A stretch of 64,000 nt of DNA from Paenibacillus sp. YYML68 (GTDB lineage Bacteria > Bacillota > Bacilli > Paenibacillales > NBRC-103111). The notes beneath the pieces were generated by a model that had not been told where the DNA came from, searched no databases, and saw nothing but the letters and a program-made list of their open reading frames with translations. The DNA lies in assembly GCF_027923405.1 (NCBI RefSeq), contig NZ_BQYI01000001.1:428501-492500 (forward strand), given 5' to 3'. The translations under genes were made by a program, and so were the position numbers. Below are positions 1-8,869 of the stretch, piece after piece. Positions within the stretch are counted from its first letter, which is position 1. Each line of letters begins with the position of its first letter.

Positions 1-20
1 TGCTAAGGAGTGAATAACCG

Positions 21-584
21 ATGAATATTAACACAAGCATGCTCAAGCGGACAGCAGCCGCAGCTCTACTATTTGGCGCCGTCGGCGCTTACGCCTTCGC
101 AGCCGACTCGAAGCTGCCGAGCAAGTACCCGGCAGAGCCCGTTCACGAGGTCGAGTTCTATGGTAATCCGAGCTCGTCCATCTCGGTCGGCGTCTCCTTG
201 CCCGCCGGGGCCGCCTACTTATTCACGAGCGGTACCGTTCCTCCTGTATTGAACAAGGAAGGAGCTACCGTATACGAGCGGTACGGAGATACGAAGACGC
301 AGGCAATCGGCGTATTGAAGAGCATTGAGAAGCAATTGGCAGACAAAGGTCTGACGATGAAGGACGTTGTCTACTTGCGTGCTTACTTGACGGCTGATGC
401 GGCTAAGGAGGGCAAGTTCGACTATGCGGGGTGGAATGAGGCGTACGGGCAATTTTTCAACAATGCCGCTAATCCTGTCAAGGTCGCTCGATCGACGGTT
501 GGCGTCGCCTCGCTCGTCAGTCCGGATTGGCTTATCGAGATCGAGGCGGTAGCTGTCTATCCGAAGCATCATAACCAGGATTAA
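21..584 (+). CDS. Secreted RidA/YjgF-family protein
   Basis: 187 residues. The RidA/YjgF/UK114 fold fills residues ~45-183. Family members hydrolyse reactive enamine/imine intermediates or bind small ligands, and most are cytosolic. Visible family features are the central LKSIEKQLADKGLTMKDVV helix and the C-terminal stretch with a conserved-type Arg (KVARSTVGVA) followed by IEIEAVAVYP. Unlike typical RidA it starts with a Sec-type signal peptide (MLKRT, a hydrophobic Ala-rich core, cleavage near AYAFAA, residue 27/28), so it is probably exported. There is no twin-arginine motif. AAGGAG lies 11 bases before the ATG. tatA follows 33 bp downstream and may be co-transcribed. Family is clear; substrate unknown. 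Confidence 0.85.
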   Translation: MNINTSMLKRTAAAALLFGAVGAYAFAADSKLPSKYPAEPVHEVEFYGNPSSSISVGVSLPAGAAYLFTSGTVPPVLNKEGATVYERYGDTKTQAIGVLKSIEKQLADKGLTMKDVVYLRAYLTADAAKEGKFDYAGWNEAYGQFFNNAANPVKVARSTVGVASLVSPDWLIEIEAVAVYPKHHNQD

Positions 585-617
585 CGAAGTAGAAGTATAT
601 GGGAGGAGCTGAGCAGC

Positions 618-824
618 ATGCCGATGAATATTGGAGTACCGGGTCTCATTATGATTATTGTTGTCATCTTGCTCCTGTTCGGTCCGTCGAAGCTGCCGGA
701 GCTCGGTCGTGCGGTTGGGCGTACGCTGCACGAGTTCAAGTCGTCGACCCGTAGTCTCGTGGAGCAGGAGGATGAATCGCGAGCCGATGCAGTGGATACA
801 AAGAGAGAAGCAGGCCGTGCTTGA
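618..824 (+). CDS. tatA: Sec-independent protein translocase TatA
   Basis: 68 residues, typical length for a short Gram-positive TatA. One N-terminal membrane helix (residues ~5-20, [16 protein letters not shown]) is followed by the [14 protein letters not shown] hinge and an amphipathic helix, then a charged tail. TatA oligomers form the pore of the twin-arginine pathway, which exports folded proteins; its TatC partner is not in this window. GGAGGAGCTGAGCAGC precedes the ATG. A possible client in this window is the Tat-signal Rieske protein at 49827-50363. The upstream RidA-like gene has a Sec signal, so the adjacency does not prove a substrate relationship. Confidence 0.93.
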   Translation: MPMNIGVPGLIMIIVVILLLFGPSKLPELGRAVGRTLHEFKSSTRSLVEQEDESRADAVDTKREAGRA

Positions 825-913
825 AGGCGATGTAAGGAAGGGCCTTGCACATGCGCGAAGTCTGGCTCGGTTGAGATGATGGGATGCTGAAGGGGTAAAT
901 GGTGAATGGAGCG

Positions 914-960
914 AATGACCTTTTCTGCTTGCGTGGCGAGCTGAAGGGGGTCATTTTTTT
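914..960 (+). terminator. Intrinsic terminator after ridA-like/tatA
   Basis: AATGACC (914-920) pairs with GGTCATT (949-955), with partial inner pairing, followed by a T run to 959. It closes the ridA-like/tatA unit. Confidence 0.65.
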
Positions 961-1062
961 GCTTCCATATATTAGGTGTTATCATCACTGTACATGAACA
1001 GGCCTCGGACTGGCTGATCGACTCGGAATAGGACATAAGCGCTAGTCATGAGCTAGTGATTA

Positions 1063-1092
1063 TTGACGTTATTCGTGTAAGCGCTTCATAAT
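1063..1092 (+). promoter_or_regulatory. Sigma-A-type promoter overlapped by a cre-like (CcpA) site
   Basis: TTGACG (1063-1068), an 18-bp spacer and CATAAT (1087-1092) form a near-consensus promoter for the surface-protein gene at 1163. TGTAAGCGCTTCAT (1076-1089) matches the Bacillus cre consensus TGWAARCGYTWNCW at 13 of 14 positions and lies across the spacer and -10, a position expected for repression by CcpA. This would put the polysaccharide-lyase-like protein under carbon catabolite control. The rest of 825-1162 holds the tatA terminator and no gene I can support. Confidence 0.6.
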
Positions 1093-1162
1093 CGGGACTA
1101 TGCTTAATGGTTTTATTGAAGGTCAGCATGACTAGTTCACGAACAGGGGGAGACCGATTGGC

Positions 1163-4100
1163 ATGAGAACTACGAATCGTTATTTGGCTGTGCTGCTGTC
1201 GTTCATGCTCGTATTCTCATCACTTGGCATGCGTGCGTCGGCGGAGGAGATCGTGGATCCGACGGCAGGCGGTGCGATCAGCATTGCAAGTGATTGGCAG
1301 GGCAGTGTGTTTGGAGATGTGGGTGGTCTAGATAAGATTAATTCAACGAACTTTGAGATTATGGAAAATGCCGACCAGACGGTGACGCTGCGGAGCTCTA
1401 ATGATCGCGGTAAGATGGCAACCGGGTCTACGCCTTCGGAAGGTATCGCGTATTACTTCAAGGAGGTACCTGACGATGCAGACTTCGAGCTGACGGCAAC
1501 AGCGGCCGTCTATTCGTGGAAGGCGAACAGCCAAGTGTCGTTCGGCCTGATGGTGCGAAGCACGGTGTTCACGAATGTACATGGTGCGGTCTATTCGAAC
1601 GGAGACTATGTAGCGCTGGGCGCAGTCGATCAGACGATGCAGGCGTTCTACAAGCAGAACAATGTAGTCACGAAGAGTAGTGTCACGAATAGCTCGTTCA
1701 CGTACTCGACAGCGAACCCGCCGATGGCTCAGGAGCAGTACGCGCTGAGCATCAAGAAGACGGGCAACAACTATGTGCTGAAGATTGGTGACGAGACGAA
1801 GACGATCGAGAATGTCGCTGGACTGAAGTATGCGGGCTTGTATACGGCACGGAATGCGACGATGAACTTCAGCAATGTGCAGCTGAACATTGAGAAGCCG
1901 CTCCAGTTGGGCGACTGGACGTTCGCTGCCTTCGGAGGCAATACGGGAACGGATAAGAATCCAGCACCGACGGTTCAGACGGACGGAAGTGTGACGATGC
2001 TCGCGACGGGAGGGAAGATCGCTTCCTCGGATGAAGGGATCTCCTACTATTACAAGGAGCTGCCGACGGGACTGAACTTCGAGCTCGAAGCGAAGGCTCT
2101 GGTGAATAGCTTCAATGCGACGAGCTCGATCAGTACGCCGAATCAGAAGTCGTTCGGCTTGATGGTCAGAGACAACGTAGCCGCTCACGGGGCTACCTCC
2201 TCTTTTACATCGAATTATGTGGCGGTTGCAGGCTCGGGCGGATCACCTAATGTTATGCAGGCCATACAGAAGCTGGGTACACGTACATTGCATTCCTTGA
2301 CGGGCGTAACGGCACCTGGAGCGGGTCAGTCCTTTGACCTGAAGATCCGCAAAGTTGGCGATGTGTATGAAGCAACGGCGAACGGCGTGACGGAGAAATT
2401 CGTGCTGCCAGGCGCCATGAACGATACGTTCTATGCGGGGCTGTATGTTGCGCGTGATGCTAACATTACGTTCAGCGACTTCAAAATCAAAGCCGATACC
2501 CGCGCTCCGGTCTCGATTACGGCCAACGCTTCGGGGATGAAGACGATCTACTTGATCGGTGAGGAGCTGAATACAGCAGGCCTTCAAGTGACGGCGACGT
2601 ATCCGAATGGCTCGCAGGAGCAGCTGACGAAGCTTGATTATGTGCATAGCGGCTTCGAGAGCGCGACCGAGGGCGTCAAGACGGTGACGATCCACTTCAA
2701 CGGTGCAACGACGACGGTGCCGGTCGAGGTGAAGAAGCTGACGGTGTTGAAGCTGGAGACGAAGTACGCTCCGGCGAAGACGGAATATTATCCCGGCGAT
2801 GCGTTCGATCCGGCCGGCTTCGTGCTGACAGCGGACTACAACAATGAGACAACGGCCGACCTGACGAGCGATAAGTACACCTTCTCCATCGAAGGTGCGA
2901 CGTGGAACGGCACGAGCTTTATTCTCGATACACCGGGTGTGCTGACGGTCAAGGCGACATCTGTAGAGACGCCGACCCAATCGGTGACGTTCCCGATTAC
3001 GGTGAAGGCGGCACAGCTGACGGCGGTCGAGATTCGCAAGCAGCCGACCAAGACGCTGTATTACATCGGCGATGAGCTGAGTCTGGACGGCCTTGTCGTC
3101 TACGCGAAGTATAGCGATCAGTCTGAAGTAAGGCTGATGAAGGATGATTACACCGTATCGCAGCTCGATACCGCATCGGCGGGATCGAAGCAGGTGACGA
3201 TTACCCATAAGTGGATGTCTGCGCTGCTTGCGTTAACGGTGAAGGTGAAGGAAGCGACCGGGGTGAAGGTGACGAAATATCCGGCGACGACTTATACGGT
3301 CGGTGCGGATTTTGACCCGAGCGGATTACAGGTGTCGAAGCAATATGACAGTGGCGAGCAAGAGGTGCTCGGAGCCTTGCAGTATACGGTAGATGCATCG
3401 GGCTACGACAAGACGAAGGCAGGCACGTATGACATCGTCATTACACCGGCAGATACGACGCTGGCACCTATTGCGCTGAAGGTAACGGTGCGCGAGGCAG
3501 CAGCGCCGGTATGGAAGACGATCATATTCGGTCAATCGAGCACTTCTACGAAGAACTCGGTGACGGTGAACGATACGGATCAGTCTGTAGAGCTGGTCGC
3601 TCTTGAGGGCGGTGGTAAAGTAACCGGCGATCATGACGGAATCTCCTTCTACTATACCGAGCTGGATGCGCAGCAGGACAACTTCGTCCTGTCGGCTGAT
3701 ATCGAGGTGAAGGCTTACGCGAAGTCTGATCATGATGGTCAGGAGTCGTTCGGTATTATGGCGCGCGATGCGATCGGTGAGAATGGCAACTCCAGTGTAT
3801 TCGCTTCGAACATCGCAGCAGTCGGCGGCTATAGTGGCGGCACGAAGGAGCCGAATGGCACGCAGCTGTTCATCCGTACAGGTATTCAGTCACCGGACGG
3901 TGCTGGAAGCCAAGGCGTGAAGAAGATTATGCTGGGCAGTGAGAAGCCTGCACCTAGCAACACCGCTCCTGCGAAGCCGTACCGTCTGACACTCGCGAAG
4001 ACGAACAGCGGCTATGTCGGACAGCTGAATAACGGCGAGCAGCAGATGTTCTTCGAGCCAGATATTCTCAATGTGCAAAACTCGAAGGTATACGTTGGCT

Positions 4101-6907
4101 TCTACACAGCGCGTCTAGCAACAATCGTCGTGCGCAACATCGACTTCAAGGTAACGTCGGCCGCTACGGATGCGCCGAAGGTGACACCTCCAGCGAAGCC
4201 GGTTACGCCGGACTTCAGCGTGCTGTCGCTGGACCGTACGTCCGACCCGAATTATACGCTGCGCGTGAAGTCGAACGTCAGCGGTGTGATGACGGTGAAG
4301 CTGGGTGAGTCTGTGATCGCCCAAGATGTTGCCGTCCAAGCAGGCGCAGTGAAGACGTTGCCTGCGACGCTTGCGGCCAGCGGAACGAATTCGTTCAGTG
4401 TAACGTTCCTGCCGAATGACGATCAATATTTGACAACTTACGATAAGCTGGTGAAGAACTTCACCGTTACGACGAAGTCGTACGTTCCAGGCGGGGACAT
4501 CTACGTGTCGCCGACCGGCACAAGTGCAGGAACAGGAGCTGTAGACCAGCCTCTTGATCTCGATACGGCGATCGACTACGTCAGACCAGGTCAGCGCATC
4601 GTCATGCTGGGTGGAACATACGTTCGATCCTCAAAGGTCGAGATTAAGAAATACAACGACGGTACGGCCACTGCGCGTAAATCGCTCGTGGCAGCGCCAG
4701 GTACACGTCCGGTGCTCGACTTCGATAAGAAGTCGGAGGGCATCGTGCTTAGTGGCCATTACTGGCACGTGCTCGGCATCGACGTGAAGCGCTCGGCCGG
4801 TAACACGAAGGGCTTCACGATCGGCGGAAGCCACAACATCATCGAGCTGGTGAACACGTACCAGAACGGCGATACGGGCTTGCAGATCAGCAAGACCGAT
4901 GATGCGACAGACAAGGCGCTGTGGCCTTCGCACAACTTGATTCTGAATTGTACGTCGTATGACAATCGCGACCCTTCCGACAACAACGCCGACGGCTTCG
5001 CGGCGAAGCTGACGTCGGGTGTGGGGAACATTTTCCGAGGCACGATTGCCCATAACAACATTGACGACGGCTGGGATCTGTATACGAAGTCTGGCTCCGG
5101 AGCGATCGGTGCGGTAACCATCGAGAACAGTATTGCTTACAACAACGGCTTCCTGACCGATGGAACCGTTGGAGCAGGCGATAAGAACGGCTTCAAGCTG
5201 GGTGGCGAAGGCATTCATGTGCCTCACATTATTCGCAACAGTGCAGCATTCGGTAACGGAGCTTACGGCTTCGCGAGCAACAGTAACCCGGGTGTCATTG
5301 CGTACAATAACGTGGCCTTCAACAACGCGGGCGGGAATATGAACTTCACGACTTACTCGCACATCCCGACAGACTTCCGCATTGGAGGATTCGTGTCGTA
5401 CCAGAAGGATTATACGGCGAAGGATAGCTACCCGACTGCGCTCGCTTCGGACTATAACTATATGTTCAACGGCACGAAGTCGGTGAACAAGTCCGGCGTC
5501 GAATTAACAGCGGCGAACTTCGAGAGCCTCACGCCAGTTGCGACGTACCAGCGTGATGCGAATGGTGATATTATTTGGGGCAGCTTCTTGAAGGTGCTGG
5601 GCGTGGACAAATTCACAGAGCCTGTTGTGAATCCGGGTCCTGTAGATCCTGGTAACCCAAGTAGTCCGGGGGGCTCGGATGGTGAAAGCTCAGACTCTGC
5701 CGGAGCACCTGCGGTCAGTCAGCCTGCAGCGAACACAGACGGCAGCGTTACCGTGAAGGTGACGGCCTCGAAGAATGCCGCAGGCGCTGTATCCGCAACG
5801 CTTGATTCGGCTTCTTGGCAGGATGCCCTTGCGAAGACGAAGGCGAATGCAGAAGGCAAGAAGATCGTCAAGGTGGATGTGGCGACATCTGCTGCTGCAT
5901 CGGGCGGCTACGAAGTGAAGCTCCCGGCTGCCGCGTATAAGGAGCAGTCCGCAGCGGTTCAAGTCGAAGTGAAGACGAATGCAGCTACGGTGGTGCTGCC
6001 GGGCAACATGTTCAAGCAAGGCGAGCTTGCTGGCGCTGAGACGGTCGGACTATCCGTTAAGGAGCTTGCACCTTCTGGTGCGTTGAAGGAGAAGCTCGGC
6101 AATCGTCTTGTCTACGAATTCGATATTCAAGTGGACGGCAAGACGATTAGCTGGAGCAACCCGGATGCTGCTGTACAGGTAGCGATCCCGTACAAGCGCA
6201 GCGAGCAGGAGACGAATCCGGCCTTTATCGTCGTCTGGTATATCGATCCGGCGGGCACGATTATCCCTGTGGTGAACGGCAAGTACAACGAGGCTGACGG
6301 TCAAGTGTACTTCAAGACGAACCACTTCAGCCAGTACACGGTGACGTACAATCCGAAGACGTTCGCGGATGTGGCTGGTCACTGGGCGAAGGCCGAGGTC
6401 GATGTGATGGCGGCGAAGGGTGTCATCAACGGTGTAACCGAGCAGTCCTTCGAGCCGAACAGCTCGATTACACGTGCTGACTTCACGCTGCTGCTCGTTC
6501 GGGCGCTTGGCTTGACGAGCTCATCCAAGACATCTGCAAGCTTCTCGGATGTCGCATCGACGGATTACTACTATAATGAAATCGGCATCGCTAAGCAGCT
6601 CGGCCTTGTGAATGGCAAGGACGATGGACGCTTCGAGCCGAAGGCTAGCATTACGCGTCAAGATATGATCGTCATCGCGTCCAGAGCGCTTCAGGCGGCG
6701 AGCAAGCTGGGAGTGTCTGCAGCTGGCACGTCCGAGCTTGACGCCTTCGCAGACCGCGAGACGATCGCGGCTTACGCGAAGTCCCATATCGCCGCAATGG
6801 TGAAGGCTGGCTTCGTGCAGGGAGACGATCAGAAGAATGTGAATCCGCTCGCCAAGACGACTCGTGCCGAGGCGGCGGTGCTGATTTACCGTTTGATGAA
6901 CGAATAG
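1163..6907 (+). CDS. Giant S-layer-anchored protein with PL9 pectate-lyase-like beta-helix and SLH domains
   Basis: 1914 residues. A signal peptide (to about ASAEE, residue ~29) is followed by two related ~190-residue beta-rich modules (about 60-250 and 250-450; both carry a SFGLMVR motif). Next come four bacterial Ig-like repeats (~450-785; recurring YYxGDxxxxxGLxV pattern) and a third copy of the beta module (~785-1005). A short Ig-like stretch and a right-handed beta-helix at ~1110-1490 follow. The helix carries PL9 hallmarks: NADGFAAKL, DDGWDLY, IENSIAYNNG and NGFKLGG, with Asp and Lys residues in the places expected for Ca2+ binding and catalysis in family PL9. After a Pro/Gly/Ser linker and a beta-rich domain there are three SLH domains (~1734, ~1794 and ~1860 to the end), which bind cell-wall polymers. 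Likely a cell-surface enzyme for pectin-like polysaccharides; substrate inferred only. Confidence 0.88.
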   Translation: MRTTNRYLAVLLSFMLVFSSLGMRASAEEIVDPTAGGAISIASDWQGSVFGDVGGLDKINSTNFEIMENADQTVTLRSSNDRGKMATGSTPSEGIAYYFKEVPDDADFELTATAAVYSWKANSQVSFGLMVRSTVFTNVHGAVYSNGDYVALGAVDQTMQAFYKQNNVVTKSSVTNSSFTYSTANPPMAQEQYALSIKKTGNNYVLKIGDETKTIENVAGLKYAGLYTARNATMNFSNVQLNIEKPLQLGDWTFAAFGGNTGTDKNPAPTVQTDGSVTMLATGGKIASSDEGISYYYKELPTGLNFELEAKALVNSFNATSSISTPNQKSFGLMVRDNVAAHGATSSFTSNYVAVAGSGGSPNVMQAIQKLGTRTLHSLTGVTAPGAGQSFDLKIRKVGDVYEATANGVTEKFVLPGAMNDTFYAGLYVARDANITFSDFKIKADTRAPVSITANASGMKTIYLIGEELNTAGLQVTATYPNGSQEQLTKLDYVHSGFESATEGVKTVTIHFNGATTTVPVEVKKLTVLKLETKYAPAKTEYYPGDAFDPAGFVLTADYNNETTADLTSDKYTFSIEGATWNGTSFILDTPGVLTVKATSVETPTQSVTFPITVKAAQLTAVEIRKQPTKTLYYIGDELSLDGLVVYAKYSDQSEVRLMKDDYTVSQLDTASAGSKQVTITHKWMSALLALTVKVKEATGVKVTKYPATTYTVGADFDPSGLQVSKQYDSGEQEVLGALQYTVDASGYDKTKAGTYDIVITPADTTLAPIALKVTVREAAAPVWKTIIFGQSSTSTKNSVTVNDTDQSVELVALEGGGKVTGDHDGISFYYTELDAQQDNFVLSADIEVKAYAKSDHDGQESFGIMARDAIGENGNSSVFASNIAAVGGYSGGTKEPNGTQLFIRTGIQSPDGAGSQGVKKIMLGSEKPAPSNTAPAKPYRLTLAKTNSGYVGQLNNGEQQMFFEPDILNVQNSKVYVGFYTARLATIVVRNIDFKVTSAATDAPKVTPPAKPVTPDFSVLSLDRTSDPNYTLRVKSNVSGVMTVKLGESVIAQDVAVQAGAVKTLPATLAASGTNSFSVTFLPNDDQYLTTYDKLVKNFTVTTKSYVPGGDIYVSPTGTSAGTGAVDQPLDLDTAIDYVRPGQRIVMLGGTYVRSSKVEIKKYNDGTATARKSLVAAPGTRPVLDFDKKSEGIVLSGHYWHVLGIDVKRSAGNTKGFTIGGSHNIIELVNTYQNGDTGLQISKTDDATDKALWPSHNLILNCTSYDNRDPSDNNADGFAAKLTSGVGNIFRGTIAHNNIDDGWDLYTKSGSGAIGAVTIENSIAYNNGFLTDGTVGAGDKNGFKLGGEGIHVPHIIRNSAAFGNGAYGFASNSNPGVIAYNNVAFNNAGGNMNFTTYSHIPTDFRIGGFVSYQKDYTAKDSYPTALASDYNYMFNGTKSVNKSGVELTAANFESLTPVATYQRDANGDIIWGSFLKVLGVDKFTEPVVNPGPVDPGNPSSPGGSDGESSDSAGAPAVSQPAANTDGSVTVKVTASKNAAGAVSATLDSASWQDALAKTKANAEGKKIVKVDVATSAAASGGYEVKLPAAAYKEQSAAVQVEVKTNAATVVLPGNMFKQGELAGAETVGLSVKELAPSGALKEKLGNRLVYEFDIQVDGKTISWSNPDAAVQVAIPYKRSEQETNPAFIVVWYIDPAGTIIPVVNGKYNEADGQVYFKTNHFSQYTVTYNPKTFADVAGHWAKAEVDVMAAKGVINGVTEQSFEPNSSITRADFTLLLVRALGLTSSSKTSASFSDVASTDYYYNEIGIAKQLGLVNGKDDGRFEPKASITRQDMIVIASRALQAASKLGVSAAGTSELDAFADRETIAAYAKSHIAAMVKAGFVQGDDQKNVNPLAKTTRAEAAVLIYRLMNE

Positions 6908-6920
6908 GAGAACGATGAGC

Positions 6921-6953
6921 AAGGACCGCCTCAGCTTGAGGCGGTCCTTTTTG
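6921..6953 (+). terminator. Intrinsic terminator of the SLH protein gene
   Basis: Perfect 13-bp stem AAGGACCGCCTCA / TGAGGCGGTCCTT with a 3-base loop, followed by TTT, 14 bases after the stop codon. Confidence 0.9.
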
Positions 6954-7044
6954 CTCCCTTGTGAGCTCATGGTGATGCCCCCAGTCGGACGAGATCGATT
7001 CATGGTAATATTGTAGAGTCAAGTCAGTTATCGACATCCGTAAT

Positions 7045-7626
7045 ATGTGTAAAGCTTCGGCAAGACGCGCCTACTGGAGGGTAAGGGGAAATAATGACTA
7101 CAATAAGAAGCTTGAGGTGCCACCTACTATTGAAATGTTTGATCCTACTACATTAGATGAAATGGTGAATTACACGGATTTAATTATCATCGGTGAGGTG
7201 GAGGAAAGACACAATAAAGTAAATACGCCTTTAGATCCAAATAGCAATACCCCTGAAGCAGCTATTCAAAATAAAATGAAGAGCCAAGGATTTCAGCCCT
7301 CGGACGGTCCAGCGATCATCCCGAACAGAGTGAAAGTTAAAGAAGTTCTTCATGGGAATACTACTTCGAAAGAAATTACGATTATTCAATCGGAGATTTT
7401 TGAAGGATATGAGCCTAAGTTAAACAAAAAGGATACGATGATTTTCTTCTTAAGTAAGGTATCGGATCGTGCAGAACATTACAACATAGTTCATCCATAC
7501 GCAAGCTATTATTACATTAAGAATAACAAGCTGGATCCAGTGTATAAAAAGAATGAATTTACGCAACTTACGGGAATTTCAATAGAAGATTTTAAGTCGA
7601 AAATTAATAATGCGAAGAAGAAATAA
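7045..7626 (+). CDS. AT-rich hypothetical protein, probably 5'-truncated or frameshifted
   Basis: 193 residues, not recognised. From residue ~25 on it looks like a genuine extracytoplasmic domain (IEMFDPTTLDEMVNYTDLII, then alternating beta/charged segments), but the first ~24 residues read like non-coding sequence and there is no signal peptide. A strong ribosome binding site (GGAGGGTAAGGGGA) serves an ATG at 7094 in another frame, which encodes a short Leu-rich hydrophobic peptide and stops at 7156. This suggests the true N-terminal signal segment now lies out of frame with the body. Base composition is markedly more AT-rich than both neighbours, suggesting recent acquisition. Possibly a pseudogene. 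Confidence 0.5.
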   Translation: MCKASARRAYWRVRGNNDYNKKLEVPPTIEMFDPTTLDEMVNYTDLIIIGEVEERHNKVNTPLDPNSNTPEAAIQNKMKSQGFQPSDGPAIIPNRVKVKEVLHGNTTSKEITIIQSEIFEGYEPKLNKKDTMIFFLSKVSDRAEHYNIVHPYASYYYIKNNKLDPVYKKNEFTQLTGISIEDFKSKINNAKKK

Positions 7627-7761
7627 GCTCAAGGAATCATCCCCTACATTCATGTCGGTGATGATCGGGAATACGGCTTGGACGGATTATCGAAGAAGGC
7701 GCAGTAACACCGCGAGAGTCCAGATCCAAGCCTCCCGAGCCTTAGCAAGCCTAGCTAACTC

Positions 7762-8616
7762 CTAGCTCCGCCCAAAACGGAAATCGCCTGACTTCGTCCG
7801 CACCTTCAGCTTCGCAGCGCCGTCACCGACGGTTCCGCGGAGCTGATTGCCGTTCTCAGAGCGCTCGAAGTGCGACATCGAAGGCCAGTCGACTTCTCCC
7901 TCACCGGAGCTTCCCTCGAAGTCCAGCGACAACGAGGCGGGCTCCGCCTCGACCATGACGGACACGTTACCGCTCATCGTGTTCAGCTCCACATCCTGCG
8001 TCAGCTGCTCCAGCTCGAGCTCGACATTACCAGAGGACGTCTCGCCCTTCACTCGAGACGCTTCTGCACCCTCGATGGCGACATCGCCGCTGTTCGTGCG
8101 GAAGGAGAGCTTCTCGGCGACGAACTGCTCGACTTCAATGTCTCCTGAGGAAGTCTGCAGCTCGATGGCTTGGGCCTGCAGCTCGGACAGCATCATATCG
8201 CCGCTCTCCGTTCGGACGATGATCGACTCCCATTGCTTCTCCGGTATACGAGCCGTCAGCGTCAATTCGAGGCTGGAGCCGAAGCTGGTGCCGGAGGGAC
8301 GTTCGACGGTGGCGTACAGGGTGCTGCCCTTCGGCTCGACCTCCAGCTTCACCTGCTTCACATAGCGGGAGCTCCCCTTACCGTGCAGCTCGAATTCGAT
8401 CTCGCTTCCGCTGCTGGGCAGCAGCTCGACATCGGTGCTCGTCAGCTCGAGCTTCAGCATCGAATGCGCGCCTACATCCACCGTCTGTCGGATCTGTATA
8501 TCCTCGGTGCCCATGAACATACCGCTTGCACCCTCATGCTGCGGATTCAGTGAGTACAGCCCGAGAGCGACCCCCGCTGCGATCAATATCGTACCTATTC
8601 CGATTTTCTTAACCAT
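7762..8616 (-). CDS. DUF4097 family membrane-anchored beta-repeat protein
   Basis: 284 residues. An N-terminal hydrophobic segment (IGIGTILIAAGVALGLYSL, residues ~4-22) acts as signal/anchor. A repetitive beta-strand domain follows, with recurring SGD/SGN turns (RTESGDMM, TSSGDIEV, TNSGDVAI, TSSGNVEL, TMSGNVSV, TKSGDFRF), the hallmark of DUF4097, related to LiaG-type envelope proteins. Molecular function is unknown; family members often sit beside envelope-stress systems, but no such partner is adjacent here. The ATG at 8616 is chosen over the TTG three bases upstream because GGAG is 9 bases before it. Transcribed divergently from aguA. Confidence 0.85.
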   Translation of the reverse strand: MVKKIGIGTILIAAGVALGLYSLNPQHEGASGMFMGTEDIQIRQTVDVGAHSMLKLELTSTDVELLPSSGSEIEFELHGKGSSRYVKQVKLEVEPKGSTLYATVERPSGTSFGSSLELTLTARIPEKQWESIIVRTESGDMMLSELQAQAIELQTSSGDIEVEQFVAEKLSFRTNSGDVAIEGAEASRVKGETSSGNVELELEQLTQDVELNTMSGNVSVMVEAEPASLSLDFEGSSGEGEVDWPSMSHFERSENGNQLRGTVGDGAAKLKVRTKSGDFRFGRS

Positions 8617-8785
8617 CAACCTTCACTCCATCTCGATAAAAGTATGGGCAGTCGTATCGATCTCACGCTACTCGTTATGATGCTAAGCATACCATTAACT
8701 GGAATCGTGCACATTGGACTTTAGGGAAAGGTTACACCCGACCATAGTCTAGGGTCATGCGGGTCTGTCAGCTCCCTCGCATGCA

Positions 8786-8814
8786 TTGAGAGGATGACTG
8801 ATTTGTTATATGAT
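8786..8814 (+). promoter_or_regulatory. Promoter of the aguA-aguB operon
   Basis: TTGAGA (8786-8791), 17-bp spacer, TATGAT (8809-8814): 5/6 matches at each box with ideal spacing. The start would be near 8821, leaving a ~50-base leader with ribosome binding site AAAGTGAG before the ATG at 8870. Confidence 0.65.
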
Positions 8815-8869
8815 GTAAGGCAGGGATGAATGAGGAACCCGTAACCTATCATAAAGTGAGTTGATTTCG

